A DNA stretch of 15,366 nucleotides, from positions 1 to 15,366 of the forward strand of contig SFHJ01000040.1 of assembly GCA_004555655.1 (NCBI GenBank), given 5' to 3'. Below the pieces are notes generated by a model, which saw only the letters and a list, made by a program, of their open reading frames with translations, was not told the DNA's origin and ran no database searches. Shown piece after piece: positions 1 to 5,808 of the stretch (its first letter is position 1; each line of letters opens with the position of its first letter). Source of the stretch: Clostridiales bacterium (GTDB taxonomy: Bacteria > Bacillota > Clostridia > Oscillospirales > Oscillospiraceae). Both the position numbers and the translations under genes were made by a program.

Positions 1-128
1 CATTCATCGAACAACTTGTTTTCAGATCTTTATCGATCAAAATTGTCCAAGGTGTTTGTTCATGTTTCTCGTTGTTTAATTTACAAGGTGCACTCCGCAG
101 TTTTGCGAACCGCTCGTCATCAGCGAGC
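1..128 (-). promoter_or_regulatory. Untranslated leader of a predicted rRNA operon reading leftward
   Basis: This stretch lies downstream, on the minus strand, of two strong tandem promoters and has no plausible protein start with a ribosome binding site. On the minus strand bases 90-71 read CACCTTGTAAATTAAACAAC, which resembles the boxA-region sequence ahead of 16S and 23S genes in Firmicutes. The block is AT-rich, unlike the protein genes here. I infer that the 16S rRNA gene begins just beyond the left edge. An alternative is a tRNA or other stable RNA operon. Confidence 0.7.
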
Positions 129-134
129 TTGATG

Positions 135-163
135 ATTATATCTCAGCAGCTTATGTTTGTCAA
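135..163 (-). promoter_or_regulatory. Sigma-A promoter P2 of predicted rRNA operon (perfect consensus)
   Basis: On the minus strand the -35 is TTGACA (163-158) and the -10 is TATAAT (140-135), separated by exactly 17 bases, so both hexamers match consensus. The DNA just upstream (165-195) is rich in A and T tracts, as expected of an UP element. A perfect consensus promoter with an UP-like tract and no gene behind it in the window fits a stable RNA operon. Confidence 0.88.
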
Positions 164-233
164 GAACTTTTTTCAAAAGTTTTCAACTTTTTTCTTGGCT
201 GCCCGGATGCGCCGCTTTCTCGGCGCGGGTGTT

Positions 234-262
234 ATGATACCAAACGGTGCGAAAAAAGTCAA
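234..262 (-). promoter_or_regulatory. Sigma-A promoter P1 of predicted rRNA operon
   Basis: On the minus strand the -35 is TTGACT (262-257) and the -10 is TATCAT (239-234), with a 17-base spacer. It lies about 100 bases upstream of P2 in the same direction, the tandem arrangement usual for Firmicute rRNA operons. A small hairpin (GCGCCG at 209-214 with CGGCGC at 221-226) sits between the two promoters. The -35 lies within a perfect inverted repeat that is annotated separately. Confidence 0.8.
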
Positions 263-274
263 CACTTTTTTCGC
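249..274. repeat. Perfect inverted repeat over the P1 -35 box
   Basis: Arms of 11 bases, GCGAAAAAAGT (249-259) and its exact complement (264-274), flank the four bases CAAC. The repeat covers the -35 hexamer of promoter P1. The 16 bases 249-264 occur again, identical, at 8092-8107 over the metK -35. It may be a protein-binding site or simply promoter-associated A/T tracts; the sequence alone cannot decide. Confidence 0.6.
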
Positions 275-360
275 CGAAAAACTATCCAAAAGCGCTGTGG
301 AAAACTTGTGCGTTTTTAAGCGCAGTTGCCATCTGGCGCACACCCATTCCCGGGCGCAAA

Positions 361-387
361 GAACGGACGCCGCAGGGGCGTCCGTTC
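361..387 (-). terminator. Probable terminator of hpf
   Basis: An 11-bp perfect stem, GAACGGACGCC (361-371) with its complement (377-387), and a 5-base loop lie 18 bases past the hpf stop codon. On the minus strand the stem is followed by TTTGCG, so the U-tract is short and termination may be partial. Confidence 0.6.
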
Positions 388-405
388 TGATATTACGTAT
401 CCGAA

Positions 406-945
406 CTACTCAGCGTCTTCAATGAGGCCGTAGCCGCCGTCGGTTCTCTTATAGACGACCGCAAACGCGCCGTCGTTGTCCTCGTCGCGGAACGCAAAGA
501 AGGTGTGCTCCAGCAGGTTCATCTGCAGGATTGCCTCTTCTCTGGTCATGGGCTTCATGTTGAACCGCTTCATGCGCACGATCTCGAACGCCCCCTCTTC
601 CGGCTCTTCCGGTGCAAACGACGTTACATCGGGCGTGCGGACAAACGCGTCATGACGCAGTCTGCGCGCAAGTCTGGTCTTGTTCTTGCGGATCTGGCGC
701 TCAATGGTGGCCACCGCCGCGTCGATCGAGGCGAACATGTCGGACGTGCTTTCACTGGCGCGGAAATAGGTGTTGGCCGCGTGGACGGTGATCTCAACAT
801 TGTTCCTGTTCTTTTCAACACTGAAAGCAACGAGGGCGTCGGCATCATCTCCGAAAAAGCGTTCCAGCTTCATGACCTTTTTCTCTGCATACTTGTGGAC
901 GTTTTCCGGCAGGGTGACTTTCTTTTCGGTATACTGAAATCTCAT
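406..945 (-). CDS. hpf: Long-form ribosome hibernation promoting factor HPF
   Basis: The 179-residue protein binds the 30S subunit when growth slows and, in its long form, joins 70S ribosomes into inactive 100S dimers. Residues 1-100 are the S30AE/YfiA fold (starting MRFQYTEKKV, with the basic helix RQIRKNKTRLARRLR near 84-98). A short acidic linker (PEEPEEG, 112-118) leads to the C-terminal dimerisation domain (about 120-179, with EIVRMKRFNMKPM and EAILQMNLLEHTFFAF). I chose the ATG at 945 because AAAGGAG lies just before it and the domain begins there; a longer reading frame to 1026 would run over the promoter. It has its own promoter at 997-1026. The leader holds a small hairpin (974-989). 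Length and domains match the family, so the call is firm. Confidence 0.96.
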   Translation of the reverse strand: MRFQYTEKKVTLPENVHKYAEKKVMKLERFFGDDADALVAFSVEKNRNNVEITVHAANTYFRASESTSDMFASIDAAVATIERQIRKNKTRLARRLRHDAFVRTPDVTSFAPEEPEEGAFEIVRMKRFNMKPMTREEAILQMNLLEHTFFAFRDEDNDGAFAVVYKRTDGGYGLIEDAE

Positions 946-996
946 ATTAGCCGCTCCTTTCGTTTTGACCCAGCAGGAGTATCCTCCTGTGTAATC

Positions 997-1026
997 AGTA
1001 TACCACAACATGCACAGTTTCCGCAA
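997..1026 (-). promoter_or_regulatory. Promoter of hpf
   Basis: On the minus strand TTGCGG (1026-1021) and TATACT (1002-997) are 18 bases apart. The bases TGG directly before the -10 make it an extended -10 promoter. It lies in the gap between the HTH gene and hpf, so hpf can be expressed independently of the upstream pair. Confidence 0.7.
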
Positions 1027-1071
1027 CGGTTTTCTCGCGCACTGTGGTGAATTTTCTGTAAACTGTCTTTT

Positions 1072-1287
1072 TCAGCTGAACAGGTCGATCAGCTCCATCA
1101 GACTCAGCCCGAAGAAGCGCGAAAAGCTCACCAGATTTCTCGTGCTGATACTCTTCTGCCGCCCGGACAGAATCCTGCGCAACACGCCCGCATCAATGCC
1201 GGTGGCCGCGGCCAGTGCAGCAGGCGTCAGTCCGCGCGCGTCCAGCAGACGCTGCAGCGCGGCGCCGGCATGCTCATACGTCCGCAT
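1072..1287 (-). CDS. Small XRE-type helix-turn-helix protein
   Basis: A 71-residue protein consisting almost entirely of one Cro/CI-type DNA-binding domain. Residues 10-65 follow the family pattern: LQRLLDARGLTPAALAAATG, then GVLRRILSGRQKSIS as recognition helix and turn, then LVSFSRFFGLSLMELIDLF. It has no effector or dimerisation domain. I chose the ATG at 1287, which overlaps the end of the upstream DUF4364 gene by 14 bases and implies translational coupling; eight more residues are possible if translation starts at 1311. Its target is unknown. The coupled DUF4364 gene also encodes a winged-helix-like protein, so the pair may act together in regulation, but that is inference. Confidence 0.85.
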   Translation of the reverse strand: MRTYEHAGAALQRLLDARGLTPAALAAATGIDAGVLRRILSGRQKSISTRNLVSFSRFFGLSLMELIDLFS

Positions 1288-1825
1288 CGTGCTTCTGCTC
1301 GGCCTCGTCAAGAAGCTCCGTCATAATCATCTGGAACAGCTGCTCGGCGCTTTTGCAAAACGCCCGCTCCAGTGCGCGCGCCTGCTTCTGCGAAGGTGCC
1401 ATCAGTTCAAGCGTCATGAGGTTGCCCACCTCGTCGTCAAGGCCCATCACGACCGAAAAGTCACCGTTCTTGCGCGGCAAAACCTGCGTGCGCACGAGGC
1501 TGCTTCTGTGCGCCTCGCGGTTGAACCGCTCGACCGCAGCCAGCGCCCGCTGCCGCACGGGATAGGCAATGCCGTCTGCCGTAAGCTCCTCATTTCTGCG
1601 TCCTTTTTCCGTAATGACATACTGCCCCGCGTCTGTCTGCTCAAGGTGGCCGCTCGCGACAAGCTCCGGCACAGCGACGCAGACGTCGAAATAACTCAGC
1701 TTATCGTCCTGGTAACACAACTCATAGAGCTTCTGCAGCTCCATCGGATACTGCGCGCGCGCTGCGACGAACAGGATCAGCACCTTTACATCCAGCATAT
1801 CCTGAATAAATCCATGTGCCTGCAT
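1274..1825 (-). CDS. DUF4364 family protein (winged-helix-like, Clostridia)
   Basis: The 183-residue protein matches the DUF4364 pattern of Clostridia: an N-terminal block GFIQDMLDVKVLILFVAAR, then SYFDVCVAVPELVASGHLE and YVITEKGRRNEEL, which looks like the wing of a winged helix, and a C-terminal block LELMAPSQKQARALERAF. The family is uncharacterised but is often described as a predicted transcriptional regulator. The ATG at 1825 is preceded by GAGGTGAG at good spacing; in-frame upstream codons run over the promoter. It is the first gene of a leftward pair with the HTH protein. A basic stretch lies near 115-145. Confidence 0.85.
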   Translation of the reverse strand: MQAHGFIQDMLDVKVLILFVAARAQYPMELQKLYELCYQDDKLSYFDVCVAVPELVASGHLEQTDAGQYVITEKGRRNEELTADGIAYPVRQRALAAVERFNREAHRSSLVRTQVLPRKNGDFSVVMGLDDEVGNLMTLELMAPSQKQARALERAFCKSAEQLFQMIMTELLDEAEQKHDADV

Positions 1826-1863
1826 GATTCTCACCTCATGGTAAACATTTCTTGCCTGTCTAC

Positions 1864-1893
1864 AGTATACCATAAACCCCTTGAAAGATGCAA
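1864..1893 (-). promoter_or_regulatory. Promoter of the DUF4364/HTH pair
   Basis: On the minus strand TTGCAT (1893-1888) and TATACT (1869-1864) are 18 bases apart, with TGG before the -10 (extended -10), the same type as the hpf promoter. A short inverted repeat, CCTTG/CAAGG (1879-1895), overlaps the -35. Confidence 0.65.
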
Positions 1894-1984
1894 GGTTTCG
1901 TGCAACCGCGCCCCCGGCTGGCAAGATTTACAGCTTGCTTTTTCCCAGCGTTTGGCGTAAAACGAAAGCGAAGGAGGTATTACC

Positions 1985-2794
1985 ATGAAAAGGAAACTGT
2001 TCGCAATTCTTCTTGCGCTGGCAATCTGCGTCAGCGCCGCCGTACCTGCCATGGCCGCGTCGCGTCCGGGCGGATGCAGTGTTCGTCCGTCGTGCCTGCC
2101 GTGTCCAGGCTGTTGCCGGGACTTTGATTTTGGCTGCTGGCCGGAGGAAGGCTGCCCCGGCTCCGTCTGCCCCAATCCGGGCGAGCCTTCGGAGCCCGAA
2201 ACGCCCTCCGAACCTGAGCAGCCTTTGGAGCCCGAACTGCCCATCGAGCCGGAGCTCCCCGCAGAGCCGGAACTCCCCTCTGAGCCCGAGACTCCCGCGG
2301 AGCCGGAAATCCCCTCTGAGCCCGAGACTCCCGCGGAGCCGGAAATCCCCTCTGAGCCCGAGACTCCCGCGGAGCCGGAACTCCCCTCCGAACCCGAGCA
2401 GCCCGAGGTCTCCGACGGCGTGCACGCCTATGAGCGTCAGGTTGTGGAGCTGGTCAACGTCCAGCGCGCCCGGAATGGCCTGCAGCCGCTCTCGCTCGAT
2501 GCCGGGCTCTGCCGCTTTGCACGCGTGAAATCGCAGGACATGCACGACAACCGCTATTTTGACCACACCAGTCCCACCTACGGCTCGCCGTTTGACATGA
2601 TGCGCCAGTTTGGCATTACATATGCCTCTGCGGGTGAGAACATCGCCATGGGCTATTCCACGCCCGAGGCCGTCGTAAACGCCTGGATGAACTCCTCTGG
2701 CCACCGCGCCAACATCCTGTCGACCAAATACACCACACTCGGCGTTGGCTTTGTCTCGGACGGCGGCTACTGGACCCAGTGGTTCATCGGCTGA
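1985..2794 (+). CDS. Secreted CAP/SCP-domain protein with Cys-rich N-terminus and Pro/Glu repeat stalk
   Basis: The 269-residue protein starts with a signal peptide (MKRK, hydrophobic 5-20, likely cut after AMA near 24). A segment with eight cysteines follows (31, 37, 40, 43, 44, 51, 57, 62), then a stalk of about 70 residues built from SEPE-type repeats (67-139). The CAP domain (about 145-269) shows the expected landmarks: VVELVNVQRARNGL, YFDHTSP, AGENIAMG, SGHRANIL and a terminal YWTQWFIG, including both His and the Glu of the CAP cavity. Bacterial members of this YkwD-like family are common in spore formers, but their activity is mostly unknown. GGAGG precedes the ATG. There is no LPxTG or other sortase signal, so it is probably released or held by the Cys-rich or acidic part. 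A strong terminator follows. Confidence 0.93.
   Translation: MKRKLFAILLALAICVSAAVPAMAASRPGGCSVRPSCLPCPGCCRDFDFGCWPEEGCPGSVCPNPGEPSEPETPSEPEQPLEPELPIEPELPAEPELPSEPETPAEPEIPSEPETPAEPEIPSEPETPAEPELPSEPEQPEVSDGVHAYERQVVELVNVQRARNGLQPLSLDAGLCRFARVKSQDMHDNRYFDHTSPTYGSPFDMMRQFGITYASAGENIAMGYSTPEAVVNAWMNSSGHRANILSTKYTTLGVGFVSDGGYWTQWFIG
2281..2388 (+). repeat. Three tandem 36-bp units encoding the Pro/Glu stalk
   Basis: Units begin at 2281, 2317 and 2353. The first two are identical and the third differs by about one base near its end. Each encodes twelve residues of the pattern SEPETPAEPEIP. Shorter, more diverged 12-base EPE repeats lie on the left side (about 2184-2280). Near-identity at DNA level points to recent slippage or recombination, so the stalk length should vary between strains. 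Confidence 0.92.
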
Positions 2795-2855
2795 CCAAAT
2801 ACACACATATATAGTATAGAGAAACAGCCGGTAAAAATAAAAACTTCTGCTCAGC

Positions 2856-2881
2856 CCCCGCCGCCGGCGGGGTCTTTTTTT
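2856..2881 (+). terminator. Terminator of the CAP-domain gene
   Basis: A GC stem CCCCGCC (2856-2862) with its complement (2866-2872) and a 3-base loop is followed by TC and seven T residues (2875-2881). This is a strong intrinsic terminator separating the CAP gene from spoVFA. Confidence 0.88.
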
Positions 2882-2896
2882 ATCCCTTCCGCCGTT

Positions 2897-2925
2897 GGCA
2901 TTTTCCGCATCCCGGACATAGGATG
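2897..2925 (+). promoter_or_regulatory. Possible mother-cell (sigma-E/K type) promoter of spoVFA
   Basis: No good sigma-A promoter is visible between the terminator at 2881 and spoVFA. CATAGGATG (2917-2925) resembles the sigma-K -10 pattern CATAnnnTA. GGCATT (2897-2902) lies 14 bases upstream as a weak -35. spoVF is under mother-cell sigma factors in Bacillus, which makes this reasonable, but the match is poor. Confidence 0.25.
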
Positions 2926-2948
2926 GGTCAGCAGAAAGAAGGGATGCC

Positions 2949-3803
2949 ATGATACAAACTTTTGCCGTGATCGGCGGCGACGCACGCCAGCGCTATCTTG
3001 CTGAGCAGCTCATGGCCGCTGGCTTTGCCGTCAGCTGCTGTCAGGTTCCGGGCCTTTCCGACACGCATGCGTCGCTGCACGCGGCGCTGAAGGACGCGCG
3101 GGCCATCGCGCTGCCCATGCCCGCACTCGCCTCGCCCACGCATATCCGCACAGAATCCGGCAATCTGCCGCTCGCCTCGGTGCTCGGGTCAGTCCCGGAC
3201 GGTACATACGTCTTTGGCGGAAGGCTCTCTCCGGCAGCGCAGCTGCTGGCGCAGTATCCCGTGCGCGTGGTGGACTACGCCGCGTCAGAACCGCTTGCCA
3301 TCGCCAATGCCGTGCCGACTGCCGAGGGTGCCATTGAGCTGGCCTTGCACCACACATCCGGCACCATTTCCGGCAGCCGCGTGCTTGTTGTGGGCTTTGG
3401 CCGCATCGGAACGCTGCTGGCACTGAAGCTGCAGGCACTTGGCGCGCACGTCACCGCAACCGCCAGAAACGCCGCCGCCCGCGCGCGCATACAGGCGCTG
3501 GGCCTGCGCGACGACGAGACAGGGCGCTATGCACGCGGGCTCTATCAGTACACATGCGTGTGCAATACCGTGCCCGCGCCCATCTTTTCCGCCGCGCAGC
3601 TGCGCCAGCTGCAGCCGGGCTGCGTCTTTATCGACCTTGCCTCCGGCACAGGCGCGCTGGAAGCGGGCACGGCCGTGCCCGGTCAGCTCCAATACCTGCA
3701 CGCGCTGGCCTTGCCGGGCAAATGCGCGCCCGCCGCAGCCGCTACAGCCATCAAAGACGAAATTCTCCGCGTTTTGCACGCAGAACAGAAGGAGGCGCCA
3801 TGA
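2949..3803 (+). CDS. spoVFA: Dipicolinate synthase subunit A
   Basis: The 284-residue protein is the dehydrogenase-like subunit of dipicolinate synthase. With subunit B it converts a lysine-pathway intermediate (dihydrodipicolinate) to dipicolinic acid in the mother cell; the acid is then packed with calcium in the spore core. The N-terminal region starts MIQTFAVIGGDARQRYLAEQL, as in the family. A Rossmann fold begins at about 144 (SRVLVVGFGRIGTLLALKL, GFGRIG at 149-154), and the C-terminal block has IDLASGTGALEAG and the ALPGKCAPAAAA stretch common to DpaA. Length is close to the usual 290-300. AAGAAGGG lies before the ATG. It overlaps spoVFB by four bases (ATGA), so the pair is translated together. 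Confidence 0.95.
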   Translation: MIQTFAVIGGDARQRYLAEQLMAAGFAVSCCQVPGLSDTHASLHAALKDARAIALPMPALASPTHIRTESGNLPLASVLGSVPDGTYVFGGRLSPAAQLLAQYPVRVVDYAASEPLAIANAVPTAEGAIELALHHTSGTISGSRVLVVGFGRIGTLLALKLQALGAHVTATARNAAARARIQALGLRDDETGRYARGLYQYTCVCNTVPAPIFSAAQLRQLQPGCVFIDLASGTGALEAGTAVPGQLQYLHALALPGKCAPAAAATAIKDEILRVLHAEQKEAP

Positions 3804-4372
3804 ACAACGTTACGCTGGGCTTTGCCATGTGCGGTTCATTCTGCACATTCCAGCCCGTGCTCGCGCAGCTGGCCGCGCTGCGTGAAGCCTATCCCGAGAT
3901 CATTCCGATCATGTCGGCCGCAAGCTACGAAACCGATACCCGCTTCGGCGCGGCGGAAGAGTTCCGTGCGCAACTGCAGGATATCTGCGGCCGCCCGGTT
4001 CTGCACACACTTACAGACGTCGAGCCGCTGGGGCCGAAGGCGCTGCTCGATCTTCTCATTGTCTGTCCCTGCACCGGCAATACGCTTGCCAAGCTCGCCG
4101 CCGGAATTGCCGACACGCCGGTGACGCTGGCGGTCAAGGCGCACCTCAGGAATGAGCGCCCGGTCGTTATCGCCGTGTCAAGCAACGACGCGCTGGCCGC
4201 CAACGCCGCCAATATCGGCGCGCTGCTCACGCGCCGACACTTCTACTTCGTCCCCTTCCGCGAGGATTCGCCGGAAAAGAAGCCGCGCTCGATGGTTGCC
4301 GATTTCACCAGATTGCGCGACACCGTGGATCACGCCCTGCGCGGCGAACAGCTCCAGCCCATCGTATTCTAA
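3800..4372 (+). CDS. spoVFB: Dipicolinate synthase subunit B (flavoprotein)
   Basis: The 190-residue protein is the flavoprotein-like subunit of dipicolinate synthase. It begins MNNVTLGFAMCGSFCTF, the family signature, and continues with the FMN-site-like LLIVCPCTGNTLAKLAAGIADTPVTLAVKAHL and PVVIAVSSNDALAANAANIG. The ATG at 3800 overlaps the spoVFA stop (ATGA) and is preceded by GGAGG inside spoVFA; a longer open frame upstream is only an overlap with spoVFA. Length fits the family (about 195). In many Clostridia subunits A and B are missing and EtfA substitutes, so having the classical pair is informative. A 14-bp hairpin follows the stop. Confidence 0.95.
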   Translation: MNNVTLGFAMCGSFCTFQPVLAQLAALREAYPEIIPIMSAASYETDTRFGAAEEFRAQLQDICGRPVLHTLTDVEPLGPKALLDLLIVCPCTGNTLAKLAAGIADTPVTLAVKAHLRNERPVVIAVSSNDALAANAANIGALLTRRHFYFVPFREDSPEKKPRSMVADFTRLRDTVDHALRGEQLQPIVF

Positions 4373-4374
4373 AA

Positions 4375-4407
4375 GCGCACCCGGGACGGTTTTCGTCCCG
4401 GGTGCGC
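4375..4407. terminator. Shared terminator hairpin between spoVFB and the UDP-sugar dehydrogenase
   Basis: A perfect 14-bp stem (4375-4388 with 4394-4407, left arm GCGCACCCGGGACG) with a five-base loop lies between two convergent genes. On the minus strand it is followed by TTTT, so it works best for the dehydrogenase gene. On the plus strand the tail is AGCTTATAC, a weaker U-tract. Confidence 0.85.
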
Positions 4408-4417
4408 AGCTTATACA

Positions 4418-5617
4418 TTACCGCATGATCCCAACGCAGTCGTAATACGGTTTGGTTGCGATCAACTCTTTATTCTGCTTGAATGGCGTGTGGCCCAGCG
4501 TCACAACCGCGTAATCGCACAGCGCCATGGCCTGCTCCAGCGTGTGGTTCTCAAAGCCCGCCACATTACCTTCAATAAACGGTTCGCAGGCGATGACCTC
4601 GTAGCCCATGTCCTTCAGGATATTGGCAAACAGCACTGACGGGCTCTCGCGCGTGTCGTCGATATCGGCCTTGAAGCTCATGCCCAGCACCGCGATCTTC
4701 GAGCCGGGAGCCACATCCTTGCTCACGCGCTCGGCCACCCACGCAGGCTTGCCGTCGTTGACGGTGCGCGCCTCGTAGATGAGCGGCGTGATATCCTCAA
4801 ACTTCTCGTGGATGAACCACGGGTCGACTGCGATGCAGTGTCCGCCCACGCCCACGCCGGGCGTGTGCACATTCACACGCGGGTGGCAGTTGGCCAGCTC
4901 AATGAGCCGGAACACATCGATGCCCAGCCGGTCGCAGACCTTGCTGAGTTCATTGGCATAGGCGATGTTGATGTCGCGGAACGTATTCTCCGTCAGCTTG
5001 CACATCTCAGCCGTCAGATCGTCGGTCAGGCGGATCTCGCCCTTCGTCACGACCTTCTTGTAGATGTCTCTGGCATATTCTGCCGCTTCCGGGCGCGTTG
5101 CGCCGATGATGCGGTCGTTTTCGCGCAGCTCAATGAGCATCCGGCCGGGGATGATGCGTTCGGGGCAGTGCGCGGTCATAAATTCCTCCGGCGCAAGCCC
5201 GCTGACCTCGGACACGATCGATTCCACCAGCCGCGTGGAGTAAGGGGGCGATGTGGACTCGAGCACGCACAGGTTCCCTGCCCGCAGCACCGAACCGACC
5301 TCGCGCGCGGCGGCTTCAACAAAGCGCATGTCCGACACGCGCTTGTGCTCCTGCGTCTCGCGGTACGGCGTCTGCACGGCGATGATGAACACGTCGGCTG
5401 TCTCGGGCTTTGTCGTAAAATGCAGACGCCCGGTCGCCATCGCCTCGTCCATTGCCTGCTGCAGGCCGGGCTCGACGATATGGATTTTTCCCGCGTTGAG
5501 GCTTTCCACAACGGTGTCTTTGACATCAAACCCGCAGACCTCATAGCCCGCGAGCGTAAATGTAATGGCCGTCGGCAGGCCGATGTAGCCGCAGCCCATA
5601 ATTTCTATCTTTTTCAT
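4418..5617 (-). CDS. UDP-N-acetyl-D-mannosamine dehydrogenase-like enzyme (WecC/UGDH family)
   Basis: The 399-residue protein is an NAD-dependent UDP-sugar 6-dehydrogenase, oxidising the sugar C6 to a carboxylate in two steps. It shows the Rossmann GCGYIG (8-13), ESTSPP (120-125), CPERIIPG (151-158), CKLTENTFRDINIAYANEL (206-224), the active-site GVGGHCIAVDPWF with Cys261, and the C-terminal FKADIDDTRESPS (315-327). The AVDPWF form after the catalytic Cys is typical of UDP-ManNAc dehydrogenases (WecC) rather than UDP-glucose dehydrogenases, but substrate cannot be fixed from sequence. The ATG at 5617 has AAAGGAG before it. No epimerase (WecB) or glycosyltransferase lies alongside, so it stands as a single-gene unit with its own promoter. 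Confidence 0.92.
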   Translation of the reverse strand: MKKIEIMGCGYIGLPTAITFTLAGYEVCGFDVKDTVVESLNAGKIHIVEPGLQQAMDEAMATGRLHFTTKPETADVFIIAVQTPYRETQEHKRVSDMRFVEAAAREVGSVLRAGNLCVLESTSPPYSTRLVESIVSEVSGLAPEEFMTAHCPERIIPGRMLIELRENDRIIGATRPEAAEYARDIYKKVVTKGEIRLTDDLTAEMCKLTENTFRDINIAYANELSKVCDRLGIDVFRLIELANCHPRVNVHTPGVGVGGHCIAVDPWFIHEKFEDITPLIYEARTVNDGKPAWVAERVSKDVAPGSKIAVLGMSFKADIDDTRESPSVLFANILKDMGYEVIACEPFIEGNVAGFENHTLEQAMALCDYAVVTLGHTPFKQNKELIATKPYYDCVGIMR

Positions 5618-5657
5618 CCGGAAGCACTCCTTTTCTTGCAGCTTCACATTCAGCAGT

Positions 5658-5686
5658 ATCATACCCCATTGGACGCAATTTTGCAA
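5658..5686 (-). promoter_or_regulatory. Promoter of the UDP-sugar dehydrogenase gene
   Basis: On the minus strand TTGCAA (5686-5681) and TATGAT (5663-5658) have a 17-base spacer. The gap to the start codon is about 35 bases of leader. Confidence 0.7.
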
Positions 5687-5737
5687 GCATCGCGGAAAAT
5701 ATTGAAAAAACCGCGCAGCATGATACAGTCATTTTAC

Positions 5738-5766
5738 TTGCAGTGCAGAAGCGTCTGTGCTATACT
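5738..5766 (+). promoter_or_regulatory. Promoter of the EamA transporter gene
   Basis: TTGCAG (5738-5743) and TATACT (5761-5766) have a 17-base spacer. The predicted start point, near 5773, falls inside the palindrome annotated at 5770-5792. The promoter is divergent from that of the dehydrogenase gene; the two -35 boxes are about 50 bases apart. Confidence 0.75.
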
Positions 5767-5769
5767 TTT

Positions 5770-5792
5770 CATATCCCCCTTGGGGGGATATG
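5770..5792. promoter_or_regulatory. Perfect palindrome at the transporter transcription start (candidate operator or 5' hairpin)
   Basis: Arms CATATCCCCC (5770-5779) and its exact complement (5783-5792) flank three bases. It begins four bases after the -10 and ends just before the ribosome binding site GGAGG. It could be an operator (runs of C then G flanked by AT recall CsoR-family sites, a resemblance only) or an mRNA 5' hairpin controlling stability or translation. No regulator gene is adjacent. Confidence 0.6.
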
Positions 5793-5808
5793 ATTGGAGG
5801 CGCTTTTC

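Noticed and set aside
72..425. Open frame of 117 codons at the left end
   Set aside because: No ribosome site or known domain; it covers opposite-strand promoters, an inverted repeat and the hpf terminator.
2184..2410. Tandem repeats as a CRISPR array
   Set aside because: Units are adjacent without unique spacers and keep the protein frame.
1928..2950. Minus-strand open frame with glycine/leucine/arginine repeats
   Set aside because: The repeats are the antisense reading of the Pro/Glu stalk of the CAP gene, which has a signal peptide, ribosome site and a known domain.
3554..3799. Longer N-terminus for spoVFB
   Set aside because: These codons lie in a different frame inside spoVFA; the family begins at the ATG at 3800.
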